The notes below the pieces were generated by a model, which was given only the letters and a program-made list of their open reading frames with translations, searched no databases and was not told where the DNA came from. The position numbers were made by a program, and so were the translations under genes. Shown here piece after piece: positions 9,540 through 21,900 of a DNA stretch of 64,000 nt (its first letter is position 1; each line of letters opens with the position of its first letter). Origin of the DNA: Gordius sp. MW1 (Eukaryota > Nematomorpha > Gordioida > Gordea > Gordiidae); the NCBI GenBank assembly GCA_964036665.1, contig OZ038530.1, positions 14,107,001-14,171,000 on the forward strand. Reading direction: 5' to 3'.

Positions 9540-12072
9540 ATAAAATTTGGCCAATGGTCATTTTTTTTCATTGGTAAGCAGCCAGGACACGGTAAAAGTG
9601 GATATAAATTCATAAGTCAAAAAAAAACGAAAAAAAAAATTTTCGAATCACATTTTGGCCAATGGTCATTTTTTTCCATTGGTCAGCAGCCAGGACACAG
9701 TAAAAGTGGATATAAACTTATAATAGTCAAAAAAAAACGAAAAAAAAAATTTCGAATCACATTTTGGCCAATGGTCATTTTTTTCCATTGGTCAGCAGCC
9801 AGGACACGTTAAAAGTGGATATAAATTCATAATAGTCAAAAAAAACTAAAAAAAAAATTTCGAATCACATTTTGGCCAATGGTCATTTTTTTCCATTGGT
9901 CAGCAGCCAGGACACGGTAAAAGTGGATATAAATTCATAAGTCAAAAAAAACGAAAAAAAAATTTTCGAATCACATTTTGGCCAATGGTCATTTTTTTCC
10001 ATTGGGCAGCAGCCAACGGACGGCCAAAAAGTCATAATAGCAATGGTAGTAACAGGAACAATCATAATAGTCAAAAAAAAACGAAAAAATAAACTCGGAT
10101 TCACATTTTGGCCAATGGTCATTTTTTCATTGGTCAGCAGCCAGCGGACGGCCAAAAAGTCTTATTATCAATGATAGTAACAAGAACAATCATAAGAGTC
10201 AAAAAAAACTCCGGGATTCTAACTCCAAAACTAGTTAAATTGCATAGCAATTACCAAAATTTAAATATAGATATACTTATGCATTAATTTAACGTAGCAA
10301 TTAAAACCCGACCCCGCCCGAAAGCGAGGGAGATAGAGATGAGGGGTGGGGCACCTCTTGATAGAGATGAGGGGTGGGGCACCTCTTTCTCATGCATTAA
10401 TTTAAAAAAGGGATAACCTAATATACCCAATGCAAATAGATAGGGTAACGGACAGACAACGGACAACGGACAGACAACGGACAACGGACAACCAAAAACG
10501 AGCCCATAAATTGCATTACTTTTAATTGCTATGCAATTTAACTAGTTTTTGTTATATAATAAACATAGATAAAAGTTGTTTACTTTTAATGCTATGCAAT
10601 TTAACTAGTTATATAATAAACATAAATAAATGTTGTTTACTTTTTAATTGCTATGCAATTTAACTAGTTTTGGGGTTAGAATCCCGGAGTTTTTTTGACT
10701 CTTATGATTGTTCGTGTTACTATCATTGATAATAAGAATTTATGGCCGTCCGCTGGCTGCTGACCAATGAAAAAAATGACCATTGGCCAAAATGTGAATC
10801 GAAATTATTTTTTTCGTTTTTTTTTGACTATTATGATTGTTCCTGTTTCTACCATTGCTATTATGACTTTTTGGCCGTCTGCTGGCTGCTGACCAATATT
10901 ATATAATAAACATAAATAAAAGTTGTTTACTTTTAATTGCTATGCAACTTAACTAGTTTTTGGGTTAAAATCCCGGAGTTTTTTTGACTCTTATGATTGT
11001 TCTTGTTACTATCATTGATAATAAGACTTTTTGGCCGTCCGTTGGCTGCTGACCAATGAAAAAAATGACCATTGGCCAAAATGTGAATCCGAGTTTTTTT
11101 TTTTGACTATTATGATTGTTCCTGTTACTACCATTGCTATTATGACTTTTTGGCCGTCCGCTGGCTCCTGACCGATTGAAAAATGACCATTGACCAAAAT
11201 GTGAATCGAAATTATTTTTTTCGTTTTTTTTTACTATTATGATTGTTCCTGTTCCTACCATTGCTATTATGACTTTTTGGCCGTCTGCTGGCTGCTGACC
11301 AATGGAATAAAATGACCATTGGCCAAAATGTGATTTGAAAACTTTTTTTTCGTTTTTTTTTTGACTATTATGAATTTATATCCACTTTTACCGTGTCCTG
11401 GCTGCTGACCAATGGAAAAAAATGACCATTGGCCAAAATGTGATTCGAAAATTTTTTTTTCGTTTTTTTTACTCTTATGAATTTATATCCACTTTTACCG
11501 TGTGCTGGCTGCTGACCAATGGAAAAAAATGACCATTGGCCAAAGTGAGCATCAAAATTTCTTTTTCCGTTTTTTTGGCTATCATTGACTTATAGAGTAT
11601 CTGTTGGTACTGACCAATAGAGAAAAAGTGACCATTGGCCAAATTTTTGATTTTTTTAATTAAAAATTGTTCAAATTCAACAAAAAATTTCTCCCAACAA
11701 TTCTGCAAATTCTTAACGTTGTGTTGTTTTATAATATAATGTTTGTTAGACCCATAATCACTAAAGGCCATAAAAACTAATGTAATATGAAACTAGATGC
11801 AAACACTAAATCTAACCCTAACCCTTGCCTATATTACATTTTGCCTTTATTACATTTTGCCTATAATGGAAAATTTGTATAAATAATTAATTAATCATTA
11901 GGCATTTAATACCCCCCTATAGGCATTCTCGCCCCTTCCCACCTTTCTCGCCCATAAATTGCATAGCAAATCTGATACATTTATACGAAGTATACAGATG
12001 AGTCGTCCCCCCTTCCCTTCCCCTCTTCCCTTCCCTTCTCCCCCTTCCCACGAGGGCCGAAGGCCCGAGTTT
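9540..12072. repeat. Plus-strand array joined head-on to an inverted copy
   Basis: Minisatellite monomers run in plus orientation from 9546 to about 10160, followed by the GAGATAGAGATGAGG and GGACAAC modules and a right end at about 10500-10515. From about 10520 the sequence runs as the reverse complement: right-end modules, inverted monomers (10740-11650), CTAACCCTAACCC (about 11813) and the inverted hairpin end at 12050-12072. The junction makes a large inverted repeat with arms over 1 kb. Confidence 0.75.
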
Positions 12073-12944
12073 TTAATATTTTGCTGTTATATGATTTGTA
12101 AACGTTCTAACTGTTTGTACCTAAATGCATTAGCAATTAATATATTAAAATATTATGGCCTAGAGCGCTTTTGCCATTGATAACAATATTATATAGAAAC
12201 TCGCCAAATATTATAGAAGTACCAAATACTAAGCTTTTTGACCTATTAGGATTAAAATTAAAGATCAAAAATTTCATTAGGAACAATCAATCGACTTTAA
12301 AATAATATTGGAAATTAAATTTTGTGCGGGTTAATAAAATACTGCTATATTTGTTTTATTCAATATGCCATTAATCGAATGCTTATTTTTTAATAGTGGT
12401 TGAAAGAATTTGAGATCACAAAATTTCGGGCTTAACAGGCAAATTTAATATTTCGGGCCGGGCCTTTTGGGCAGCTCTAATGTTTCGGGCGGGCCCGGGC
12501 GGACACCTAGAAGGTTCGGGCGGGCAATGAGGTTAAGAAATTGAATCGGGCCGGGTTCGGGCATAAAATTCCAAACAAATCTGATCTCTGATTTAAACAG
12601 CAGATCTGACAATTTTCGCAAAGACCTGTGGTGTGGGTTCGAGGATGAAAGAGCACCAGTCTTCTTATTTTCTAAATATGCCACACTATAACTAAAATGC
12701 TCTTATTTTGTATTGTGAAGCCGTTTGCTGTTAATTTTTATTTAGAAAATTTTAAAAAACTTTGAATATAGCCTTGTATTTTCTTTGCTATCTATTATAA
12801 CTCCATGGAGGACAAACGCAAATTCGTCTTTATTAAATTTATAAGATAAATGAGAATATTTTTAAGTAAATAGTTATATGTAGAGACTATTTAATTTTAG
12901 AAACACATATTCTATGCATACATAAAACTACGGTTGAATGTGAT
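12073..12944. other. Gene-free stretch upstream of the CAP gene
   Basis: No gene is seen. A GC-rich patch at about 12440-12560 with GGGCGGGCCCGGGCGG is related to the one at 2785-2905. The AT-rich 12700-12944 segment immediately precedes the first CAP exon and would contain its promoter; I do not recognise specific sites. Confidence 0.5.
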
Positions 12945-15900
12945 ATGCTTACATTATTTGAATGCATGTTGCTCATTGAAAGCTTTTTAACATTAAATAT
13001 AATTAAATTGGTCAATGCGGCTATACCATCTAATAAGGAAATTCAAGAAATACTAGATGCGCATAATGATTTTCGAGCCGCTGTTAATCCCCCTTCCAAT
13101 GCCATGTTTGCTTTGGTAAGTTTTACAATCCTTACAATTATTTGCCCATATTTAATATTTAGCGTAAGTCTTTATGACTACGATGTTTTAAGTTTTGTTC
13201 CATTTTACGGCATAATTTATGTATTCAGTTAATTGTCGTCAATCTGATAGCTTTAAATAATCCTTATAATTATTTGCCCATTCACATTAACTACAAACAA
13301 ATTTCTGGACTCTATTAACATTTATACTCATGGGCGTACCCGAGGGGAGGGCTGCCCCCCCCCTAATTTAAAAAAAAAATTCAATACAAAAACCCTTAGA
13401 AATTAAAAAAAATGTTTTGCCCCCCCCCCCTATTAGCCAGGGAAGGGCAGCCGGTGTCAGGTTATCATATTCACGTATTGTCAGATTCAATTGTCAATCT
13501 GACTTTGATTGACATATGTCATGATTGACAGCCATTTTTGATTTTGTAAACAAATTCAAAATTGAATTAAATGAAATAAAATATATTAATTAAACTTAAA
13601 CATATAAAGCTACTTATTTATAGTGAATCCTTTTTTATGGATTAGAAAAAATTAACAAATTTTAACCCCTATTTCTTAAAATGTGTATTTTATAATTAAA
13701 TTGCTCAACCAATTTATTTTTATATGATCACTCTTTAGGTTTAATTATTTATGTTTTATTATATTAAAGGGTACTAAGACAATAGTTTAAATTGCATAAT
13801 TATAATGAATCTTAATTTTTATTAATTTGTTTAAAAATTTATTTTTTGACCCTATTTTTTATATGTTATACAGCCATTTTTAATTTTTTAAACAAATTTA
13901 AAATTGTAGCTACTTATTTATGATGAATCCTTTTTTATGGATTAGAAAAAATTAACAAATTTTGACCCCTATTTCTTAAAATGTGTATTTTATAATTAAA
14001 TTGCTCAACCAATTTATTTTTATGATATGATCATTCTTTAGGTTAGGAATTATGTTTTATTATATTAAAGGGTATTGTTGCTTTATTTTTTATATGTTAT
14101 ATTATTACAAAGAGTTTATACAATTCAAACAATGTTTATGAATTGCAAAGTAGCTTTATTAACAATCTGGAACAAAGAAAACAATACAATATTTAAAAAC
14201 AATTGTTTATAAAATAATGCTAAAACATATATCTCAAATAATGATAATTTTGGATAAGAGGGTGAATTGACAGCCCAGGTATGATTGATATTGGTTGCTT
14301 GACTAAACCATTAGATTGAAAGTGATAGGCAGAGGTGAAGCAATGCTTTGTACCAGTTCACCTTAATTAGTCCCTATAAAAACAATTAACTTATAATTAA
14401 TCTTTTACTTTTGGGAAGCCAAATAAACAGCAGGTCATATTAAGTTTGGGAGTCATATACAGCAATATGTGACCACATTGGAACAGCATGAACTAATTTA
14501 AATGTTTGGCCTTTCTTTTTAAATAACATTTTTGCTGGATATCAAATTTATCAGATATGATATTAGGTGCAGGGTATTGGTAAATGTCATCTGCAAAAAG
14601 ACTAGGCATAACTGAATAAGAATATTATGAAAGAAATTGTAATTAACAATAACTTTTTATTACTTTCTTAAGTGATGTTATTTTATTTGTAAAAAGTAAT
14701 AAATTCTGTATGTAACAAAATCAAATATAATAATCTGAATTTCTGAATCTTTTATAGAAGAAATTGTAACTAACAATAAATTATATTGCATGTATCAATA
14801 AATTTCTTACTTAAATTTGAATCTGGCAACACTTGTTTATTATTCTCCTAACGAGTGTTTTCTACGCGTTCAATTGTTCTGTATAAAGTTCATAACCAAT
14901 GGCGATGTGGCGAAAATCCCGTGATCTTGTTTACTTTTACGCTTGTAGCCAATTAGTGCGTTCTATTACGCACTTGAATCTGACAATACTTGAATCTGAC
15001 AACCCTACACCGGACCTCCTGCCCCCCCCCTCCCAATTAGCCAGGGGGTCTTTTTTTTCGCTCTCAGGAAAATTTTTGAATAGTCAAGCAAAAAAATTTT
15101 GTTAAAAATAATCTGCTCCCCCCCCCCCCTAATTCAAAACCTGGGTACGCCCATGTTTATACTGACATCTTCTGCCTAAATTTCACATTTACTGGTAAAT
15201 TGTAAAGTCAGCCACAAACCTTTTAATAGTATTAGATTAAACTCACGATGCAACTTCATATTTCTATTGGTTATCTATCCATAATGTAATAAGAGAAATG
15301 GAATGCTGATGGTGCAAATAAAGCAGAAAAGAATACTAAAAAATGCGTCTTCACCCACGATACCTACGAAACCATGGCTATACCAGGTTATATCGCGATA
15401 CATTACATACTCATTATGCTTCGTGTTTTAAATGTATATTTTCTTTTTAAACATCTTTTAAATAGGTTACGCGGGTGGTGGCCAAAATTTATTTATATCT
15501 ACGGGGAAATCCTCATGGAAAAGTGCCGTCGCAACTTGGCACGGAGAGGTGAAAAAGTTTACATTTGGTGCGACCGGTATGAAAGGGGTCGGCCATTATA
15601 CGCAGGTGACATTGGACTCTAATAAAAAAACGATAGGAGATGGGGCGGGGGGGGGGGGACTAAATTTTGTTAAAGTTTAGCTTAATATAATTAGATAAAT
15701 AATTAAATAACTCGTTTGAATGTATTGCCAATGATGTTCAACGAGCCATTTTGACCTTAATAAGATGATCGAGATTGTTAAACTCTGTAGAATTTCGATT
15801 AGGATTGTCGTTATGTATATTATAAACAAAAATCATTTTTCCTTTTCAAAATAATGAGCGAGAGATGATTTATAAACAAATTTGCTTAAGATAAGCGTGT

Positions 15901-18900
15901 AATTTGAAACTCTTACACAAGCATCAAAAAATTGGTCAAGTTGGTATGGCGAAGTATTGAATGCCAATTAATTTTATCATTCTGATAACAAGCCAAGTTA
16001 GTCATGATTTAGTGTATTTTATTTGTAATTTTCATTGCTTATAATATCACAAGGTTAAATTTAATAAATTCAATGTCTAGGTTGTGTGGGGTGAAACGAA
16101 AGAAATCGGGTGCTCGATGACGGTCTGCCCTAAATGGAGATATTTTACTTGCAATTATTACCCTCCGTAATATACTTATTAATACACGTATAACCGATAG
16201 AATTGTAAAGCCTTCTTTCAGTTCACATTTGTGCAAAAGCAAATAGACTCTTAGATTTTAAAATAAACTTTTTAAGTCTAATAAAAATATTTGACTTTCT
16301 TTGGAGGACTGAAGCAGAAATGAGCATCTGACTCTCCTAGAACCATTTAATGTGAATCCATCCAAACTTCCTACAAAATATTTTCCCCTTCTTTAATTTA
16401 ATCCTGGCTGCGCCCAAAGCCTCCATTATCTTTAGTCCAATCACGCTCGAATGTATTGGGCGGATTGAGTGAAGTGGCAATTACCAGAGACATATTTTTC
16501 GTGCTTGGATTAAGCTTTTTAAATTAAAAAAATCATTATTATAGAATCTACTTAAAATCGGTTGCCTAAACTTTCACGTGACGTGTAAGGTTTTGAAATG
16601 TATAATTGATTAAAATTTAAGTGTTCGGTTGGTGTAGCCAGAAAACGCCAAAGATATGGGGCTTGTAGAAGCTTCCTAAATTATTCAGGCTAAAAATCAC
16701 GGAAATATAAATTTTTAAGTCAAAAAAGAAGAATTCCAGTGGACAGTTTACTTAGTCATAATTATAGGATTTCTTAGGAATAGCGAGCGGGAAAAATCTT
16801 CATTTAATGAAAACCTGTGAGGAAAGGGGAGATTAGAAATGTCCAAATGTAAATCTTCATATAGAACATTTAAGAAATGCTACCAATAAATTCTTAAACT
16901 TTAGGGGTAACTTTGCACCACTCTCCAAACCATACTCGATAGGGAAAAAACGTTCCTGTGATGGGTGCAGGCAAGGCAAAGGCTGCATTAAAAGCGGAAA
17001 ATACAAAGGGATCTTACTCGAATCCTGTGGTATGCATTTGAAAGTCTTAATTTATTTAGGCGTTTGTATTTTATTGATAAGAATATAATTAATTTTAAAA
17101 TAATACCTTATCCCTGTTTTTTTGCTCTTAATTTTTTATTTAATTTTGAATACTCATTACAAATTCGAATGGCCATGATAGCTTATAGTGTTGTAAAAAC
17201 GGCTAGGTTTTGTTTGGTCGATCTTTGGTTTAACTAGGACTAACGGTCGACTCTTGTTTGTTTTCGAATTTCGACTAAGGGCTTGTCTTAATATCGGATT
17301 CCGATTCAAATCGCGCGAATTGATCTTTGACTAAATATCCGATTCAATTTCATGGGTCAAACTCTGTTGTAATTATTAATATTTTGTTTTTTGATAGTTA
17401 AAAACGTTTTTTTAAATTGATTATGAGGGTAAAAATCTTTTAAAACTTTTTTTTTGTTTATTTTAACTTTTGAGATTGAATATAAACTTTGATGATACCA
17501 AAAAATTTATAAACATACAACATTTAAGCTTAGGAAAAATTTTGCATCTTACAAATCGCTGTTTGTTATGTGTCTGAAATGTAAATCTGCTATGAATTTG
17601 AAACCCGTAAGACGAATTTTGCTGCGCGGCAAAATCCGATATTAATACAAGCCCTAATAGAGGTCCACTAAGGAAAATAGAACAAAAAACCTATGGTCTG
17701 TTAATGTTATGTCGACTATAACCAAAGGTCGACCAAATAAAACCCAGTCGTTTTTACAACACTGTAGCTTCTAATAGGCCATAAACGTGTGCATCTGGCA
17801 TCGCAATCGCGATTAGTTAAAATACTTTTATTTCAAAAATTCTTTAAAGCAACGCTATAAAAGTACTAACATTTAATGAAAAAAAACCGAACAATTGAAT
17901 TTATAGTAAACGAATAATATTACAAATTTTGAACAAAAAATTAAATAAAAAGCTTTTAGTATTTTATTTGGTTTAAATAAATTAAATAAATCTACACAAA
18001 AACCTATTTTCTTGAAAAAATATCGTTGTTGCGATTTAAAAGAACATAACTGTATAAATTTTATATTTTTTGTTTAAGATGCGTTTTGTCAACGGGGAAG
18101 CAGTGATTGCAAAGGTGATTTGGTCCCAGGTACTATTTTAACCAATATTAATTTTTTAACAAATAAGTGCTATGCAAAAGGCATTATATCCTTTTTTGAT
18201 TTTAAATTTTACAAAAGTAATTATTTTAAAAAACAAACTAAAATAAGTTCAAACAAAAATAACTGTTTCAAATTCGGTTTAAGGTTTATTTCGTTAAAAT
18301 TATCTGTTTTGGTGATATTTTTAAGTAATCAATTCGAAATGTACAATCGTCATTAAAACATAATTAAACCATGAAATTGCTTTAAACCATAGCTTCAGTC
18401 CAATAATCTAATTTACAAGTTGTTCGAGCCAGAACCTACAAAATTTTAATTTAACCTTTAGCTCAGCCTTCAATCATTTTATTGTGACTTTAAGTACTAA
18501 TTGATTTTAAACAAGAATAATTATAAATTGAAAACTCATATTTTACGAATTATAATAAATATTTTAAAAATTTGCACAATTTTAATATGCATTTAATATT
18601 AGCTTTCTACTAAAACTATACCATTTTGAACATAAATTTATAATAGACAGGTTGATAAGTTAGTTAGAGTTTAACTCTGGCCGGGCTGGGTTAGTTGGTC
18701 CAAGACATATGATATAATTATTATTTATATACCAGATCCGAAATCTTTTTAGGTCGGGCGTTGGATAACTCTGGGCTTTATTTGATTCATTATTGATTAA
18801 CATATTAAAAAATAAATTTCAAACAAATACGTTGATTACAAAAACCAAAGAAAATGGGCTTAAAAAATTATTTTTTGAATTATCATTTGATACAAAGATA

Positions 18901-21900
18901 GCTCGGGCCTTCGGCCCTCGTGGGAGGGGTAGAAGGGAAGGGAAGAGGGGAAGGGAAGGGGGGACGACTCATCTGTACTTCGTATAAATGTATCATATTT
19001 GCTATGCAATTTATGGGCGAGAAAGGTGGGAAGGGGCGAGAATGCCTATAGGGGGGTATTAAATGCCTAATGATTAATTAATTATTTATACAAATTTTCC
19101 ATTATAGGCAAAATGTAATATAGGCAAAATGTAATATAGGCAAGGGTTAGGGTTAGATTTAGTGTTTGCATCTAGTTGCGTAATACATGTTATATTATGC
19201 CAAAAACCAATCAGAACCTTTAAAAATATAGCCGGTTAATGTGTATTTATACGCCGTTTCAAATAGTTCCCAAAATGAGCAAAATGTAATATAGGCTTAA
19301 AAAAATCAAAAATATATTATAGATAATTTAACAAATATCAACAAGAACAAAATATTTTAATTTAAATAATTAATAGGTACTTGTAGGGGAGGGCATAGGG
19401 TAATATCAATAGTAACCTATTCAAAAACGAAAAATTTTCGATTTATTTGGCCAATGATCATTTTTTCATTGGTCAGTAGCCAGCGGAAGGTCAAAAAAAT
19501 GTTATGCTATTTATAAGTGATATAATATTCAAAAATATTTTGAGGTCTAATAGCTCAGTGGATTGAACGTCTGACTAGCTTCAATGGTTATACAATATAT
19601 AAAATTTGGCCAATGGTCACTTTTTCTCTATTGGTCAGTACCAACAGATACTCTATAAGTCAATGATAGCCAAAAAAACGGAAAAAAAAATTTTGATGCT
19701 CACTTTGGCCAATGGTCATTTTTTTCCATTGGTCAGCAGCCAGCACACGGTAAAAGCGGATATAAATTCATAAGAGTAAAAAAACGAGAAAAAAAATTTT
19801 CGAATCACATTTTGGCCAATGGTCATTTTTTTCCATTGGACAGCAGCCAGGACACGGTAAAAAAGGATATAAATTCATAATAGTCAAAAAAAAACGAAAA
19901 AAAAGTTTTCGAATCACATTTTGGCCAATGGTCATTTTATTCCATTGGTCAGCAGCCAGCGGACGGCCAAAAAGTCATAATAGCAATGGTAGGAACAGGA
20001 ACAATCATAATAGTCAAAAAAAACAAAAAAAATAATTTCGATTCACATTTTGGCCAATGGTCATTTTTTCCATCGGTCAGGAGCCAGCGGACGGCCAAAA
20101 AGTCATAATAGCAATGGTAGTAACAGGAACAATCATAATAGTCAAAAAAAAACGAAAAAATAAACTCGGATTCACATTTTGGCCAATGGTCATTTTTTTC
20201 ATTGGTCAGCAGCCAACGGACGGCCAAAAAGTCTTATTATCAATGATAGTAACAAGAACAATCATAAGAGTCAAAAAAAACTCCGGGATTCTAACCCAAA
20301 AACTAGTTAAATTGTATAGCAATTAAAAGTAAACAACTTTTATTTATGTTTATTATATAACATTGGTCAGCAGCCAGCGGACGGCCAAAAAGTCATAATA
20401 GCAATGGTAGAAACTGGAACAATCATAATAGTCAAAAAAAACGAAAAAAAAAATTTCGATTCACATTTTGGCCAATGGTCATTTTTTTCATTGGTCAGCA
20501 GCCAGCGGACGGCCAAAAATTCTTATTATCAATGATAGTAACAAGAACAATCATAAGAGTCAAAAAAAACTCCGGGATTCTAACCCCAAAACTAGTTAAA
20601 TTGCATAGCAATTAAAAAGTAAACAACTTTTATTTATGTTTATTATATAACTAGTTAAATTGCATAGCATTAAAAGTAAACAACTTTTATCTATGTTTAT
20701 TATATAATAGATAATTTAACAAATCTTATATATAACACACCGAGGGAGATAGAGATGAGGGGTGGGGCACCTCTTATGCATTAATTTAAAAAATAACACA
20801 GCGAGGGAGATAGAGATGAGGGGTGGGGCACCTCTTTCTCATGCATTAATTTAAAAAAGCGATAACCTAATATACCCAATGCAAATAGATAGGGAGGGTA
20901 ACGGACAACGGACAACGGACGGACGGACACCAAAAAACGAGCCCATAAATTGCATAGCAATTAATAGCTTGCTTGGAAACACTAGCTTAACATAATTGTA
21001 TGATCAATATGTCAAATCATCAAAAAAACGCGAGTTCAAAATCAAACTTATTTTATATAATTGACTCGTATTATAAATTCGTTATAGACAATGGTTATTG
21101 TGATAGGTTAATTGATATAAATTAAGAAATTAGGTTCAAAATAAAAAAAGTTAGTTCAAGTTCAATTGTAAAAAAATAGTGTCCACTTTAGAGAGAATAA
21201 TTAAAATTTAAAATAAACATATAAATAACAGCTCTAATTTTACATAAAACTCATTTTTTGTCACATAATATACCCTTATTGCTCCCTTTGATAAATTTTT
21301 CTTTTCAATGATTATGCTCTTTGTTCCAAAATTTAAAAAAATTTATTGACAGTATTATGAGTTTTCAAACACAAGTAATACCTATAAGTTAGTGTGTATT
21401 GTATCAAGAAAATTATCAAATATTCTTAAAAAATAACTAACATACCTGAGCTATTAAAACACCCAAATATTAGTTTAAGTAAAATTCCTTTTTTTATATT
21501 TTCTTCAATTATAGTGAGCAATCAAAAGAATAAAAAAGAAAAAACTGATTGTGAGGGAGACTCCTGTAATGGTTCCAACATGCTTTCTGGTATTAATATT
21601 ATATTACATTTCTTTTTAACATTTACAATCACCAATTTATGTTATCCTTTTTAAAATGTCAAAGATTTTTTAAAAAAAAATTTTTATATAAGATACCCAT
21701 TATAAATTAACAAGTCTTTTTCATAATTTATCCACTACATAATGCTTAATATAAGGTAGCCTCTTTTAAAAGCTGTAGATAGGGAAAGCACAAAGGATCA
21801 ACTGACCCCACCCCCAAAAAAATTTTTTTTTTTTTTTATAAAAATGTCTTTTTCCAATCAAAATTAATTTAAATTCATCATTTTGCCCCCGCCCCCTAAT

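Larger units (their letters stand above)
3607..12072. mobile_element. Complex of tandem and inverted copies of a minisatellite-bearing element
   Basis: This block is made of one non-coding element family. The left end is a GGGCC-TTC-GGCCC hairpin preceded by AACTC (about 3884, 5648, 8343 on +; 12050-12072 on -). Next comes a purine-rich GGGAAGG tract, then ATGGGCGAGAAAGG, a segment with GGGTTAGGGTTAG, a minisatellite with a monomer of about 105-130 bp, a module with GAGGGAGATAGAGATGAGG, a GGACGGACAAC simple repeat, and finally ACGAGCCCATAAATTGC plus the palindrome AATTGCATAGCAATT (about 5590, 7240, 8335). The right-end module also occurs inverted at 3607-3875, giving terminal inverted repeats of about 200-270 bp around 3607-5590. 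Positions 10520-12072 are in minus orientation. No protein-coding frame of note is present, so I take it as non-autonomous. The class is unknown. Confidence 0.75.

Noticed and set aside
3607..12072. CRISPR-like array
   Set aside because: The repeats are over 100 bp, lack unique spacers of constant length, and sit in an intron-bearing animal genome.
15374..15622. 82-codon open frame with GWWPKFIYIYGEIL
   Set aside because: It overlaps CAP exons 2-3 in the wrong frame; the other frame encodes the conserved GGGQNL and GHYTQ blocks.
15906..15975. Segment reading LVWRSIEC as the CAP exon after GHYTQ
   Set aside because: The frame closes without a donor; 16081-16166 (VVWGETKEIGC) fits the family, the phase and both splice sites.
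16039..16242. Minus-strand 67-codon frame
   Set aside because: It is the shadow of CAP exon 4 on the opposite strand.
18120..18356. 78-codon plus-strand frame just after CAP exon 6
   Set aside because: It lies in an intron, is Lys/Asn/Phe-rich as expected of AT-rich DNA, and has no recognisable motif.
18904..20963. Helitron assignment for the minisatellite element
   Set aside because: Hairpin and minisatellites are suggestive, but I find no conserved CTRR end or insertion between A and T, and there is a possible 4-6 bp duplication that Helitrons do not make.
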